64,000 nt of DNA from Bacteroidota bacterium. GTDB lineage: Bacteria; Bacteroidota; Bacteroidia; Chitinophagales; Chitinophagaceae. The notes below the pieces were generated by a model. The model saw nothing but the letters and a program-made list of their open reading frames with translations, made no database searches and was not told where the DNA came from. How positions within the stretch are numbered: position 1 is the stretch's first letter; every line of letters begins with the position of its first letter. Positions 9,657-17,981 of the stretch are shown in pieces. The stretch covers positions 62,001 through 126,000 of the forward strand of contig JAFDXN010000012.1 in the NCBI GenBank assembly GCA_018267915.1, read 5' to 3'. The translations under genes were made by a program, and so were the position numbers.

Positions 9657-10694
9657 TTACTGTATTACTATTTGCTGGCCGTTATCGAGCTCTGCATAAC
9701 CTTGTGTCACCACCTTATCACCAGCACTGAGTCCTGACAAAATCTCTACCATCCCGTTCGAATTGCGGCCTGTTGTTACCATAACAGATTTTGCGGTATT
9801 GCCATCGGCCACATATACCATATCGCCCTGACCAGTCTTCTGTATCACCTGTACCGGCACCACAAGCGCGCTCTTATTCTCGTAGTTTGCGATCTTCATT
9901 TTGCAAGACATGTTAGGGTGGAGCTTCTTATTATTACCCAGCTTCACCTGCACCAGGAAGGCGCGCGATACCGGATCAACTGCCTGAGCTACATATGTAA
10001 GGGTAGTCTGTATCGAGTCATTGATATCCGGCAGTACCAGCGTAACCCTATCGCCGGCATGTACCTTGCCAAGATAATTCTCACCAAGATTTGCCTCTGC
10101 TTTCATCTTATTGATATCCACAACGCGGATGCCATTCATGCCCGGGCTTGCAACATCACCCAGTTTTATATTTACCTGATCGACTGTACCGCTAATAGGT
10201 GAAGTGATGCGGTACATATTGCGCTGGGCAATAAGCGCATCCCTGCCTTTCAGCGCGCCCTCATATTGAGCCTTTGCCTGCATAAGCTGCACTTCCGTAC
10301 CGATCTGCTGAGCCCATAAAGCCTGCTGCTTATCGTAAAGTTGCTTGAACAGGTTTAGCTGCACATCCTGGGCTTTTATTTGCTGTTCTATCGCAGCGGC
10401 ATCCAGTGTAGCCAGCACCTGGCCTACACCCACGCGCTGACCAACATGTACATTGATACTGCGTATAACGCCGGGAGCCTGCGGAGTAGCGTTCACATTC
10501 TCGTCGCTAGCTATCTGCGACTGAACTTCAACATATGCGATAAAGTCCTGTGGCTGCACTTCGGTAACAGACACAGGTACGGTCTTCTTCTTCGTCGTGT
10601 CGGTCTTTTGTGTGGTCTGTTTTTCGGTTTTACCACCACCGCAGGAGGCCAGTATCACCGAAGCAGCTATTATTATGTATGGTTTGCGTTTCAT
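9657..10694 (-). CDS. Efflux adaptor (membrane fusion protein, HlyD/AcrA family)
   Basis: Periplasmic adaptor connecting the RND pump and the TolC-like channel. A lipoprotein signal peptide with lipobox ending at Cys18 (VILASCGGG) predicts anchoring to a membrane. The lipoyl half-motifs are clear: VRSINVHVGQRVGVGQVLATLD-type sequence around residues 80-100, and ITSPISGTVDQVNIKLGDV-like around 165-185. The hairpin between them is coiled-coil-like (KQLYDKQQALWAQQIGTE). The C-terminal beta-barrel and membrane-proximal domains follow. The 345 residues fit the family. It sits 29 bases after tolC and 32 before the pump. Confidence 0.94.
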   Translation of the reverse strand: MKRKPYIIIAASVILASCGGGKTEKQTTQKTDTTKKKTVPVSVTEVQPQDFIAYVEVQSQIASDENVNATPQAPGVIRSINVHVGQRVGVGQVLATLDAAAIEQQIKAQDVQLNLFKQLYDKQQALWAQQIGTEVQLMQAKAQYEGALKGRDALIAQRNMYRITSPISGTVDQVNIKLGDVASPGMNGIRVVDINKMKAEANLGENYLGKVHAGDRVTLVLPDINDSIQTTLTYVAQAVDPVSRAFLVQVKLGNNKKLHPNMSCKMKIANYENKSALVVPVQVIQKTGQGDMVYVADGNTAKSVMVTTGRNSNGMVEILSGLSAGDKVVTQGYAELDNGQQIVIQ

Positions 10695-10723
10695 ACTAGA
10701 TAAATTGTTCTGTTTGTGTGTTT

Positions 10724-12076
10724 TTATTTTAATAACCCCAATGCTTTTTTCAGATCAGCATGTGCGTTCACTACATCGAGCAATGAGCTGAAATAATTGT
10801 TCTGCGCCATCAGCAGGTCTGTTTGTGCCTGGTTAACCTCAAGATTGCTGCCAACACCTGCTTTGTATTTCTTGCGGGCGAGGTCGAGGACACTATTTGC
10901 AAGGTCCATGTTACGCCTCTGACTTTGCAACTGCAACATGTCATTTGTCAGTGTGGCCCGAGCTTGCTCCGATTGAAAGTCGATAGTAAGCTTGACGTTA
11001 TCTATATTGTTCTGTGTTTTTTCAATGTTGTATTTTGTTTCTCGAATTAAATTCTTCTCAAGAAAACCGCTAAACAATGGCACATTCAACTGCAGTCCTA
11101 TCAAAGAGTTAAAAAAGTAACTGTTTGGAGTGAACATGTTAGAAAATTTATTGTTCGCATAGTTAAACCCCGCATTGCCAAAAGCGTTCAACGTTGGAAT
11201 GGCTGAGTAACGGTATCGTCTGAGGTTATACTCGTTTAGTTTTTGCTGGGTATTCAGTAAACTAAATTCGGTTCTCTGGTTATAATCTGCCGATTGCGCC
11301 AAAACGGAAATTGCATCTGTAACATTATTCTCCACGGATGTATCTGTTAATACTATAGGCTGGTGTATGTCCATACCCATTTGAAATTTCAAAAGCTGCT
11401 CGCTCACAGTAAGCAGATTGGCAATTTTCAAACTGTCAGTAGCCAGGTTATTTACCTGTACATTGGTCCTGTCCTCATCAATTTTTTCTGCAAAACCGCT
11501 TTGTCTTAATACGGCGATATCATGAGCTATGTCCCTGGCGTTCGAAAGTGAACTTTTAATTACGTCAAACTGACGATGGGCAATAACTAACCCATAATAA
11601 GCTCTTTGTACATTGTATCGGACATTTTCTTCAGTCAATTGTCCGTTCTGCCTGGCTAGCTCAATCACCGTATTACGTGCCTGCAACGCAACCAATACGC
11701 TGCCGTCAAATATTATTTGGGATCCGCTTACCCCCAAAGAAGATGAAAAGGGAAGTGACAGGGAGAATTTTTCAAGTGTTCCTGCGGGCGCGCTAGGGTT
11801 GAAATTATGTTGGTCTACAAGCATTTGCATTGGTTTGATATTATAGTCAAACTCTGCCTTACCTGCAAAATGGGGGTACGCTGCGGATATCTGCTGGTTA
11901 ACCTGCGCCTGCTGGATTTTCACATCCAGCCGCGCATTTTTGGCGGCCGCATTATTTTTAACAGCATAATCCATTGCCTGTTGCATGCTCAGCGGCATAG
12001 CTTCCTGGGCTGATGCATTCACAGCCATGAAGACAGTAAATGCCGCAAAAGCCGATCTTAATATATTTCCACTCAT
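10724..12076 (-). CDS. TolC-family outer-membrane efflux channel
   Basis: Outer-membrane exit duct for the RND pump encoded downstream. A Sec signal peptide (about 24 residues, ending ASAQ) is followed by two copies of the OEP repeat, rich in long amphipathic helices (AMDYAVKNNAAAKNARLDVKIQQAQV near the N-terminus; LDLARKKYKAGVGSNLEVNQAQTDLLMAQ near the C-terminus). The 450 residues are normal. Its start overlaps the tetR stop in an ATGA, showing translational coupling to the regulator. Confidence 0.94.
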   Translation of the reverse strand: MSGNILRSAFAAFTVFMAVNASAQEAMPLSMQQAMDYAVKNNAAAKNARLDVKIQQAQVNQQISAAYPHFAGKAEFDYNIKPMQMLVDQHNFNPSAPAGTLEKFSLSLPFSSSLGVSGSQIIFDGSVLVALQARNTVIELARQNGQLTEENVRYNVQRAYYGLVIAHRQFDVIKSSLSNARDIAHDIAVLRQSGFAEKIDEDRTNVQVNNLATDSLKIANLLTVSEQLLKFQMGMDIHQPIVLTDTSVENNVTDAISVLAQSADYNQRTEFSLLNTQQKLNEYNLRRYRYSAIPTLNAFGNAGFNYANNKFSNMFTPNSYFFNSLIGLQLNVPLFSGFLEKNLIRETKYNIEKTQNNIDNVKLTIDFQSEQARATLTNDMLQLQSQRRNMDLANSVLDLARKKYKAGVGSNLEVNQAQTDLLMAQNNYFSSLLDVVNAHADLKKALGLLK

Positions 12077-12699
12077 ATTTTTGATAATGCTTTTAAATAT
12101 TTCTCCTTGTATTTCTGATAAAGTTTCTCTCCCTTGGGCGTCATGATGCCGTAAAGGAATAACTCCATGATCTCGCGGTTCACCTCCCGCACATCGCCCC
12201 GCTCATTGATCATCATATTGGGTTGCAACAGCAAGAGCGACTTCTCGATATGGAACTTCGAAATGATATCAATATTCATTTCCTCACGGTAGTAACCTTC
12301 TGCTATGCCCCTTTCCAGGTTCTCCTTCACAGCGCAAACATCCTGCTTCAGCAAGCCTTCGCGGAAAGTGGCATAGCCATCGGGATAATAACGCTGGAGC
12401 TCCATAAGGGCAATAGGATTGATGCGGGTAAAGTTCTGGTCGATGATGCCCATTACCCGTACCATCGCCTCCACTGCATTCTCGGCTTCATCCATTACTA
12501 CCTGGCACTGGCCAAACATGTGTTCTTTGTGCCACACCACGCTTTCCTTCACGATCTCGTCCTTATTGGCGAAATGCTGGTAAAGCGTCTTCTTCGAAAT
12601 ACCCGCCCTGCGCGCGATATCGTCCATTGTAACCGATTTGAAGCCATATTGGCCAAACAGCTCTACGGAGGCACCGAGTATTTTATTCAGTATATCCAT
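12073..12699 (-). CDS. TetR-family transcriptional repressor of the efflux operon
   Basis: Predicted ligand-responsive DNA-binding repressor. The N-terminal helix-turn-helix is textbook TetR (FKSVTMDDIARRAGISKKTLYQHFANKDEIV, residues ~20-50, written in part). The C-terminal ~150 residues form the variable ligand/dimer domain. It is the first gene of the efflux operon and overlaps tolC by four bases. A 28-base palindrome-like element lies directly upstream between the putative -33 and -7 boxes. This points to autoregulation and repression of the whole pump operon. Confidence 0.93.
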   Translation of the reverse strand: MDILNKILGASVELFGQYGFKSVTMDDIARRAGISKKTLYQHFANKDEIVKESVVWHKEHMFGQCQVVMDEAENAVEAMVRVMGIIDQNFTRINPIALMELQRYYPDGYATFREGLLKQDVCAVKENLERGIAEGYYREEMNIDIISKFHIEKSLLLLQPNMMINERGDVREVNREIMELFLYGIMTPKGEKLYQKYKEKYLKALSKI

Positions 12700-12707
12700 T
12701 GCGGGGG

Positions 12708-12744
12708 CAAAACTATGGAAACGTTTTTTACGAAAAAAGTTTCC
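12708..12744 (-). promoter_or_regulatory. tetR-efflux promoter with overlapping candidate TetR operator
   Basis: Read on the minus strand, TAGTTTTG (12708-12715) matches the Bacteroidota -7 element TAnnTTTG. Just upstream, 12717-12744 carries an inverted repeat, GGAAAC-G-TTTTTT and AAAAAAGTTTCC, separated by ACG. The arms are 12 bp with a one-base bulge. A bound TetR dimer there would block polymerase. The -7 box ends only 9 bases before the tetR ATG, so the transcript would be nearly leaderless. Confidence 0.6.
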
Positions 12745-12822
12745 GATGTATACTTAATGCTTATAGTTACTATCAGCAAAAAAGATAAAGCGCGCCAGTA
12801 TTGACTTTCAGCTAATGCCTCA

Positions 12823-12852
12823 TTGCTTTTTGCCTTTTATTTATTAGATTTA
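12823..12852 (+). promoter_or_regulatory. Candidate mscL promoter
   Basis: TTG at 12823-12825, a 19-base spacer, then TAGATTTA at 12845-12852. This is one mismatch from the Bacteroidota -7 consensus TAnnTTTG. It lies 22 bases before the mscL start codon. Confidence 0.45.
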
Positions 12853-12874
12853 AACCAATAAAAAGCAATATGTT

Positions 12875-13315
12875 ATGGGACTAATGAAGGAATTTAAGGA
12901 CTTTGCGATGAAGGGTAACGTGATAGACCTTGCAGTAGGTGTGATCATAGGCGGGGCCTTCGGCAAGATAGTAACTGCCCTGGTAGACGACCTTTTGATG
13001 CCTGTTATCGGCCTAGTAGGCGACGGCAAAAAATTCACTGACAAGTTCATGGTGCTGAAGCCCGGTAAAGACGGCGCAACAGATTTCAAGTCGTTGGCTG
13101 AGGCTAAAGCCGCCGGCGCCAATATCTTCGCCTATGGCGATTTCATCCAAACGGTAGTGGATTTCCTGATCATTGCCTTTTGCATATTTATGATGATCAA
13201 GCTATTTAATAGCATGAAAAAGAAGGAGGAGGCTGCCCCGGCGGCACCAGCGGCACCCTCCGCAACTGAAACCTTGCTTGCCGAAATAAGGGATGAATTG
13301 AGAAAGAAATCATAA
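12875..13315 (+). CDS. mscL: Large-conductance mechanosensitive channel MscL
   Basis: Homopentameric inner-membrane channel opened by membrane tension during hypo-osmotic shock. The N-terminus MGLMKEFKDFAMKGNVIDLAVGVIIGGAFGKIV is the characteristic N-terminal helix plus glycine-rich pore helix TM1 (residues ~15-42). The periplasmic loop spans ~43-88, TM2 (FIQTVVDFLIIAFCIFMMIKLFN) ~89-112, then comes a charged, Ala/Pro-rich C-terminal bundle. The 146 residues are slightly more than E. coli MscL (136). It is a single-gene unit followed by a hairpin terminator. Confidence 0.97.
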   Translation: MGLMKEFKDFAMKGNVIDLAVGVIIGGAFGKIVTALVDDLLMPVIGLVGDGKKFTDKFMVLKPGKDGATDFKSLAEAKAAGANIFAYGDFIQTVVDFLIIAFCIFMMIKLFNSMKKKEEAAPAAPAAPSATETLLAEIRDELRKKS

Positions 13316-13341
13316 AACGGGCCACATTGTGCCTGTTTTAC
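13314..13341 (+). terminator. Hairpin terminator after mscL
   Basis: AAAACGGGC (13314-13322) pairs with GCCTGTTTT (13331-13339) across an 8-base loop, with one G-U pair. The right arm ends in a T-run. It overlaps the last bases of the mscL stop region and precedes the next gene by ~50 bases. Confidence 0.6.
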
Positions 13342-13389
13342 GCGATTAATTGTGCATTTTTGTGCCTGTAAAGAGCCGTTCCAATAAGT

Positions 13390-14142
13390 ATGGGGAAAAT
13401 ATACACTGATCTTTGCAGGCTGAAGAAAACGGGTAAAAGCGGCTTTGCCGTGCTTGTGGACCCGGACAAGGTTGCGCCATCGGATATGCCGCACCTTGCC
13501 AGCTTGTGCAATGATGCCGGTGTTGACTACCTGCTGATGGGTGGCAGCCTTGTGGTGGCCCACCAGATAGACGCCTGCATCCAGCGCTTCAAGGCAGATA
13601 GCGATATTCCCGTAGTATTATTCCCCGGTAGCCCGGCACAGGTGACGCCCTATGCCGACGCATTGCTATACCTTTCTTTAATATCCGGCCGCAATGCCGA
13701 CTTGCTGATAGGCCAGCACGTAATATCTGCGCCGATGGTGAAAGCCAGCAACCTGGAAGTGATATCGACCGGGTATATGCTGATAGACGGCGGGGTACCA
13801 ACAACAGTATCTTACATGAGCCATGCGGCGCCCATTCCAGCCAATAAACCTGATATCGCGCTTTGCACGGCATGGGCCGGCGAGCTGCAAGGCAAACACA
13901 TAATATATATGGACGCGGGCAGCGGCGCACGCATACCGGTGAGCGAAGAGATGATCCGAAAAGTGAGCTCGCATATAGAGATACCGCTGTTCATAGGCGG
14001 CGGCATACAAACACCTGAGGAAGTGTATGCCGACTGCAAGGCGGGAGCCAACATAGTTGTAGTGGGCAATGCCATAGAAAAAGATCCTTTCCTGATACGC
14101 GACCTCGCACAGGCCAGTAAAGAGGCTACCGCCAGGGTATAA
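13390..14142 (+). CDS. Geranylgeranylglyceryl phosphate synthase-family protein (PcrB/GGGPS)
   Basis: TIM-barrel prenyltransferase that joins a polyprenyl diphosphate to sn-glycerol-1-phosphate, the first ether-lipid-forming step in Archaea. Homologues occur in Bacillota (PcrB) and Bacteroidota. Visible family features are the N-terminal VDPDK (residues ~23-27), LLMGGS, LFPGSP, the STGYMLIDGG segment and the C-terminal phosphate-binding FIGGGIQTPEE and VVVGNAIEKD motifs. The 250 residues fit the group II enzymes. The prenyl chain length and physiological product in this organism cannot be read from sequence. Confidence 0.9.
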   Translation: MGKIYTDLCRLKKTGKSGFAVLVDPDKVAPSDMPHLASLCNDAGVDYLLMGGSLVVAHQIDACIQRFKADSDIPVVLFPGSPAQVTPYADALLYLSLISGRNADLLIGQHVISAPMVKASNLEVISTGYMLIDGGVPTTVSYMSHAAPIPANKPDIALCTAWAGELQGKHIIYMDAGSGARIPVSEEMIRKVSSHIEIPLFIGGGIQTPEEVYADCKAGANIVVVGNAIEKDPFLIRDLAQASKEATARV

Positions 14143-14143
14143 G

Positions 14144-14857
14144 CTATTCGAACAAATACCCCGCCTGCTCCAGGCTTTCAGGCTTGCCTACGTCGATGAA
14201 GATATTGCCTGTATGGTCGTAACCCTTTACGAGCTCTGTTTTGGCAAAATGCAGGTAGAGATCGACCAAAGAGAATTTCCCGGTAAAAGGCATATCCAAT
14301 ATTTTATGTGAAAGGACTTGTATGCCACTAAAAGCAAAAGGCCGCATTTCCAGCACCTCGCGCGAAATTTTTTGTTCACCGGTTTTGTTATTGGTCCAGC
14401 CACAGAGTATCATATGCTCATCAAAAAGCAGGTAGCGACCAGATTCACGCTTCATCACGGCCAAGGTGGCAAATGATTCATTGCTTTTATGAAAATCGAT
14501 CATTTTGCCGAGGTCGAGGTTAGTGAGCACATCCACGTTCATTACCACAAAGTCTTCCTCATCTTCAAAATACGGTGCTGCTTTTAGTAGTCCTCCGCCT
14601 GTTTCCAAAACCATCTCGCGCTCATCCGATATGCTGACCCATGAGCCAAAGCCATTATTGTCTTGCAGGACTTGCTCGATCTGATCGGCAAAGTGGTGCA
14701 CGTTCACGATCACATCTTCTATGCCATAGCGTTGCAGGTACCGGAGGCTATGTTCCAGCAGCGTTTTGCCATTCACCTCAGCCAGGGCCTTGGGGTGATG
14801 GTCGGTAAAGGGCTTGAGACGAGTGCCTAACCCCGCTGCGAAGAGCATTGCTTTCAT
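14144..14857 (-). CDS. Sugar-1-phosphate nucleotidyltransferase (NTP_transferase family)
   Basis: Predicted to activate a sugar-1-phosphate with a nucleoside triphosphate. The N-terminal signature AGLGTRLKPFTDHHPKAL (residues ~8-25) binds the NTP phosphates and metal. The VMNVDVLTNLD segment (around 104-114) holds the metal-binding Asp. At 237 residues it is a minimal single-domain enzyme, like the MurNAc-1-phosphate uridylyltransferases (MurU) or mannose-1-phosphate guanylyltransferase relatives. Convergent with the PcrB homologue; its stop is two bases away. Substrate unassigned. Confidence 0.87.
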   Translation of the reverse strand: MKAMLFAAGLGTRLKPFTDHHPKALAEVNGKTLLEHSLRYLQRYGIEDVIVNVHHFADQIEQVLQDNNGFGSWVSISDEREMVLETGGGLLKAAPYFEDEEDFVVMNVDVLTNLDLGKMIDFHKSNESFATLAVMKRESGRYLLFDEHMILCGWTNNKTGEQKISREVLEMRPFAFSGIQVLSHKILDMPFTGKFSLVDLYLHFAKTELVKGYDHTGNIFIDVGKPESLEQAGYLFE

Positions 14858-14946
14858 GGCGTGAAAATAACCAATTACAGGTATAATAATTTGCTACCCA
14901 ATTATCGCTTTGCCTTGTTACCTTTGCGCAAAATTTTTATAGATAT

Positions 14947-15873
14947 ATGTCTTTACTGGTAGTAGGCACTATGGCCTTCGATGCGCTTGAAACCCCCTTT
15001 GGAAAAGTAGACAGGATCATTGGCGGGTCGGCGACATATGTAGCATGGTCGGCAAGTAATTTTTACCATGATATCAAGCAGGTTTCTATCATCGGCGGCG
15101 ACTTTCCCCAGTCGGAGATCGATAACCTTGCTGCGCGCGGCGTGGACTTTGCCGGTGTGGAAGTGGTGAAGGATGGCAAAAGCTTTTTCTGGAGCGGCCG
15201 CTACCATATGGACATGAACACAAGGGACACGCTTGTGACCGACCTCAACGTGTTGGCACAATTCAACCCGACCTTGCCGGAGAGCTACCGGGACAGCGAG
15301 ATAGTGATGCTGGGCAACCTGGTGCCTGCCGTGCAAATGAGCGTGCTGAACCAGATGCGCCAGCGCCCCAAACTGGTTATAATGGACACCATGAACTTCT
15401 GGATGGAAGTGGCCCTGGACGACCTTAAGAAAGTGCTCACCATGGTGGATGTGCTGATGGTGAACGACAGCGAGGCCCGCGAGCTGAGCGGCGAACACTC
15501 ACTTGTGAAAGCGGCGATGAAAATACAGGCGATGGGCCCCAAATACCTGATCATAAAGAAAGGGGAACATGGTGCATTGCTGTTCCATGAGAAGAACGTC
15601 TTTTATGCGCCGGCATTGCCGCTTGAAGATGTGTTTGACCCGACAGGCGCAGGCGATACATTTGCAGGAGGCTTCGTAGGCCATATAGCACGCACCAAGG
15701 ACATTTCGTTCGAGAACATGAAGACCGCGATCATAGTTGGCTCAGCACTGGCATCATTCTGCGTAGAGAAATTCGGGCCCACACGCCTACAGGAACTTAC
15801 TAAAGAAGAAATTGACCAGCGCATAAAAGAATTTGTAGAGCTGGTGAACTTCGATATTATTAACGTCGCTTAA
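14947..15873 (+). CDS. PfkB-family carbohydrate/nucleoside kinase
   Basis: Ribokinase-like fold kinase transferring phosphate from ATP to a sugar or nucleoside hydroxyl. The C-terminal PfkB signature DPTGAGDTFAGGFVGH (residues ~230-245) contains the catalytic Asp and anion hole. The N-terminal half has IIGGSATYVAWSASNF, the substrate-binding Gly-rich turn. The 308 residues are typical. Upstream, TACCTTTG at 14919-14926 matches the -7 consensus 21 bases before the start, although the nearest TTTG is 25 bases further up, a little far. Substrate cannot be assigned. Confidence 0.9.
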   Translation: MSLLVVGTMAFDALETPFGKVDRIIGGSATYVAWSASNFYHDIKQVSIIGGDFPQSEIDNLAARGVDFAGVEVVKDGKSFFWSGRYHMDMNTRDTLVTDLNVLAQFNPTLPESYRDSEIVMLGNLVPAVQMSVLNQMRQRPKLVIMDTMNFWMEVALDDLKKVLTMVDVLMVNDSEARELSGEHSLVKAAMKIQAMGPKYLIIKKGEHGALLFHEKNVFYAPALPLEDVFDPTGAGDTFAGGFVGHIARTKDISFENMKTAIIVGSALASFCVEKFGPTRLQELTKEEIDQRIKEFVELVNFDIINVA

Positions 15874-16606
15874 TCGGCTTTTCGCCCGACATTGTAGATC
15901 TGCCTGTCAGCCTGATACGCCAAAGCAGAAAATGCCTTATAGCGCCCCTGACATACCAGGGGGAGTTGCGAACCAGGTTATTATGCAGGTACAGCTTCTG
16001 CAGCTCCAACAGTGATAGCACATTGCTGCATATTTTTTTTGCTTCCGGCAATAGTTCCTCACGCAATACATCGACCATCAGGATGATCCTCATCTTGTCG
16101 GTATCGTTCCAGGCTTCATGGAGGTGGGCATCCGAAAAAGCAAATATCTTGTCCCACGATACTGAGGTGCCGGAAACTTTAAAGCCGCAGTCCGGCAGCA
16201 TGGCGGGAATCGATATCGGCACATGCAGGCGGTAGTTGGCGTCCGTATCTCCAAAGTGCTCTTTGATATGTGTGCGGGGCGATAAAACGCTGATCGAAAA
16301 AGAAACAAGTCCCGGGATGGGCAGGAAATACTTAAGAAAAGCCTGTCCATCTTTGATATTCGTTTCATTGCGTTTGCCCCAAAGCAGAAAACCAAAACCC
16401 TCCCAGGTTTGGCCTTCTACCAGTTCCTTATTAAAGTATTCACCTTGTGTTTTGCCGCGGCTTGTTACAAAATCGAGCACTGCCTGTTGAATCGCCGGCA
16501 GGTTCTCACAGAGATCGTCATACCATTTTTTACCTTTCAGATCGTAAAATGCGGGGGCATCACCACTGTAAATGCCATTGTTCCTGAACGAGTACCAAAC
16601 TTTCAT
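15860..16606 (-). CDS. Aspartyl/asparaginyl beta-hydroxylase / LpxO-family Fe(II)/2OG dioxygenase (copy 1)
   Basis: Non-haem iron, 2-oxoglutarate-dependent hydroxylase of the Asp_Arg_Hydrox family (PF05118), which includes aspartyl beta-hydroxylase and the lipid A fatty-acyl 2-hydroxylase LpxO. The core is intact: His117 in EHFGD, the Arg126-x-His128-x-Pro segment, His163 in LHEAWN (second iron ligand), and Arg173 near the DVLREE end. It has 248 residues and no transmembrane helix, whereas classical LpxO has one. It is the last gene of an eleven-gene minus-strand cluster and lies 23 bases after a paralogue. Given acyl-chain genes upstream, hydroxylation of an acyl group is a reasonable inference, but a protein or amino-acid substrate is not excluded. 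Its end overlaps the convergent pfkB-family gene. Confidence 0.85.
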   Translation of the reverse strand: MKVWYSFRNNGIYSGDAPAFYDLKGKKWYDDLCENLPAIQQAVLDFVTSRGKTQGEYFNKELVEGQTWEGFGFLLWGKRNETNIKDGQAFLKYFLPIPGLVSFSISVLSPRTHIKEHFGDTDANYRLHVPISIPAMLPDCGFKVSGTSVSWDKIFAFSDAHLHEAWNDTDKMRIILMVDVLREELLPEAKKICSNVLSLLELQKLYLHNNLVRNSPWYVRGAIRHFLLWRIRLTGRSTMSGEKPIKRR

Positions 16607-16629
16607 AACCAGTTAGTCGGCCGAACCTC

Positions 16630-17337
16630 TTAGCGCAGTGCGGCCTTTTTAAAGTATTTCAAGTAGTTGCGGACGATATCCTTCGCCCAGCCCGGCCACT
16701 TTTTAATGAACTTAAATTTAAGTGTAAAAAACTGATATTTAAATGATGATAGTACGTTCCGGCATATCTGCTTTTTCGCCAGCAGGAATTCTTCGCGTAT
16801 TACGTCCATGATTAGTACCATTCGGGGCTTGTCGGTCATATTCCAGGCCTCGTGCATGCAGGCGTCGTTGAAGACGATCATTTCATTGTCGAGCCAGGAG
16901 CGGTCAATGCCATTAACTTTAAGGCCGCAGTCGGGCAGGCCGGCGGGAATATGTATCGGGATATGGATCCGATAAATGGCATCTGTATCGCCATGATGCG
17001 GCTTGATGTGTGTACGGGGCTGCAAGGTGCTTATCGAGAGCGAAACAAATCCGGGTATATCCACAAAATGCTCCATGATGGCTGCACCCTGTGCGATAAT
17101 CTTTTCATTGCGCAGTCCCCAGAACAAGAATGTGATCGACTCCCATTTGGAACCTTCAACCATTTTGGAATTGAAGTACTCGTGCACATCAACGTCACTT
17201 TGCAGGAAACGCATTGTCTTTTCCCGTATTACCGGCAACTCCGATTCGAGCTTGTCATACCAGCTCTTGCCATGCAAGTCATAGTAGGCGGTATCACCGC
17301 TGTATTTGTTGCGTTGATATGAGTACCAGGCTTTCAT
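16630..17337 (-). CDS. Aspartyl/asparaginyl beta-hydroxylase / LpxO-family Fe(II)/2OG dioxygenase (copy 2)
   Basis: Paralogue of the downstream gene: both begin with MK.WYS and share the WYD..., PRTHIK.H.GDTDA.YR.H.PI and HEAWN.TDK.R segments. Iron ligands are predicted as His115 and His162, with Arg123, His125 and Arg172 for 2-oxoglutarate binding. The protein is 235 residues, soluble, and has the same PF05118 core. Its start overlaps the GNAT gene stop by four bases, so it is translationally coupled into the cluster. Two diverged copies in tandem suggest two hydroxylation positions or two substrates. Confidence 0.85.
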   Translation of the reverse strand: MKAWYSYQRNKYSGDTAYYDLHGKSWYDKLESELPVIREKTMRFLQSDVDVHEYFNSKMVEGSKWESITFLFWGLRNEKIIAQGAAIMEHFVDIPGFVSLSISTLQPRTHIKPHHGDTDAIYRIHIPIHIPAGLPDCGLKVNGIDRSWLDNEMIVFNDACMHEAWNMTDKPRMVLIMDVIREEFLLAKKQICRNVLSSFKYQFFTLKFKFIKKWPGWAKDIVRNYLKYFKKAALR

Positions 17338-17981
17338 AGGTTCACCAGCTCCAATGATACGTTTTTGCCTTCCTGGCTTGCCTCTCTCAATTTGTCGGCA
17401 AGGGTGATACGGATGGCATGTTCGGATTCGGTAAGGAATACCCTAAGCTCTTTGCTGAAGCCGAAGTGCTGCCTTATTTTTTCCGTCGCCTTGAAATAAT
17501 CTTCTTCTAAAAGTTCGTAACGCTGGTTATACACATCTTCCTGGCCGGGCAGTAATTTGTAGCCCATTGATTTATTGAATGCAATGGAGCGCGCATTGTC
17601 GCGCAGTATCTTAATGTAATTGACCCTCATACCCATGATGAAGCCAATGTCTGTCAGCATCAGGGCTGCCTCCATGATCTCTACCGACTCCAGGTAAGCT
17701 GTATCCCAAATAAAGATACCACCATTGTGTGTGACACCGCTTTCCCAGTCGATGTCAGAGCCGTATATAAGACCGATGAACTTGCCTGCTGTCTGTATCA
17801 GGAAGTAATTGTTATTCACATTATCGACCTTTGCAAACCATGCCTTCTGCATTTCGGGAGTTATTTCTTCCCGGTACTCCATAGTGTTGCGGATAGAGGG
17901 GGAGTTCCTCCATTGACGCACCAGTTCTATATACTCTTCGGTAAGCCTTACTAACCTTACGTTGCCGCGTTCTAAAATCAT
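17334..17981 (-). CDS. GNAT-family N-acyltransferase, PseH-like
   Basis: Gcn5-related N-acyltransferase. The first ~150 residues (LVRQWRNSPSIRNTMEY..., FLIQTAGKFIGLIYGSDID, and the ILRDNARSIAFNKSMGYKL acyl-donor-binding/C-terminal motif) resemble the RimJ/RimL and PseH type that acylates the amino group of UDP-amino sugars. A C-terminal extension (residues ~155-215) is charged and of unknown function. It lies between the GT2 gene (no gap) and a dioxygenase gene (four-base overlap). Next to ACP and KASIII genes and a sugar aminotransferase, it is the best candidate for moving the acyl chain onto an amino sugar. That role is inference. Confidence 0.8.
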   Translation of the reverse strand: MILERGNVRLVRLTEEYIELVRQWRNSPSIRNTMEYREEITPEMQKAWFAKVDNVNNNYFLIQTAGKFIGLIYGSDIDWESGVTHNGGIFIWDTAYLESVEIMEAALMLTDIGFIMGMRVNYIKILRDNARSIAFNKSMGYKLLPGQEDVYNQRYELLEEDYFKATEKIRQHFGFSKELRVFLTESEHAIRITLADKLREASQEGKNVSLELVNL

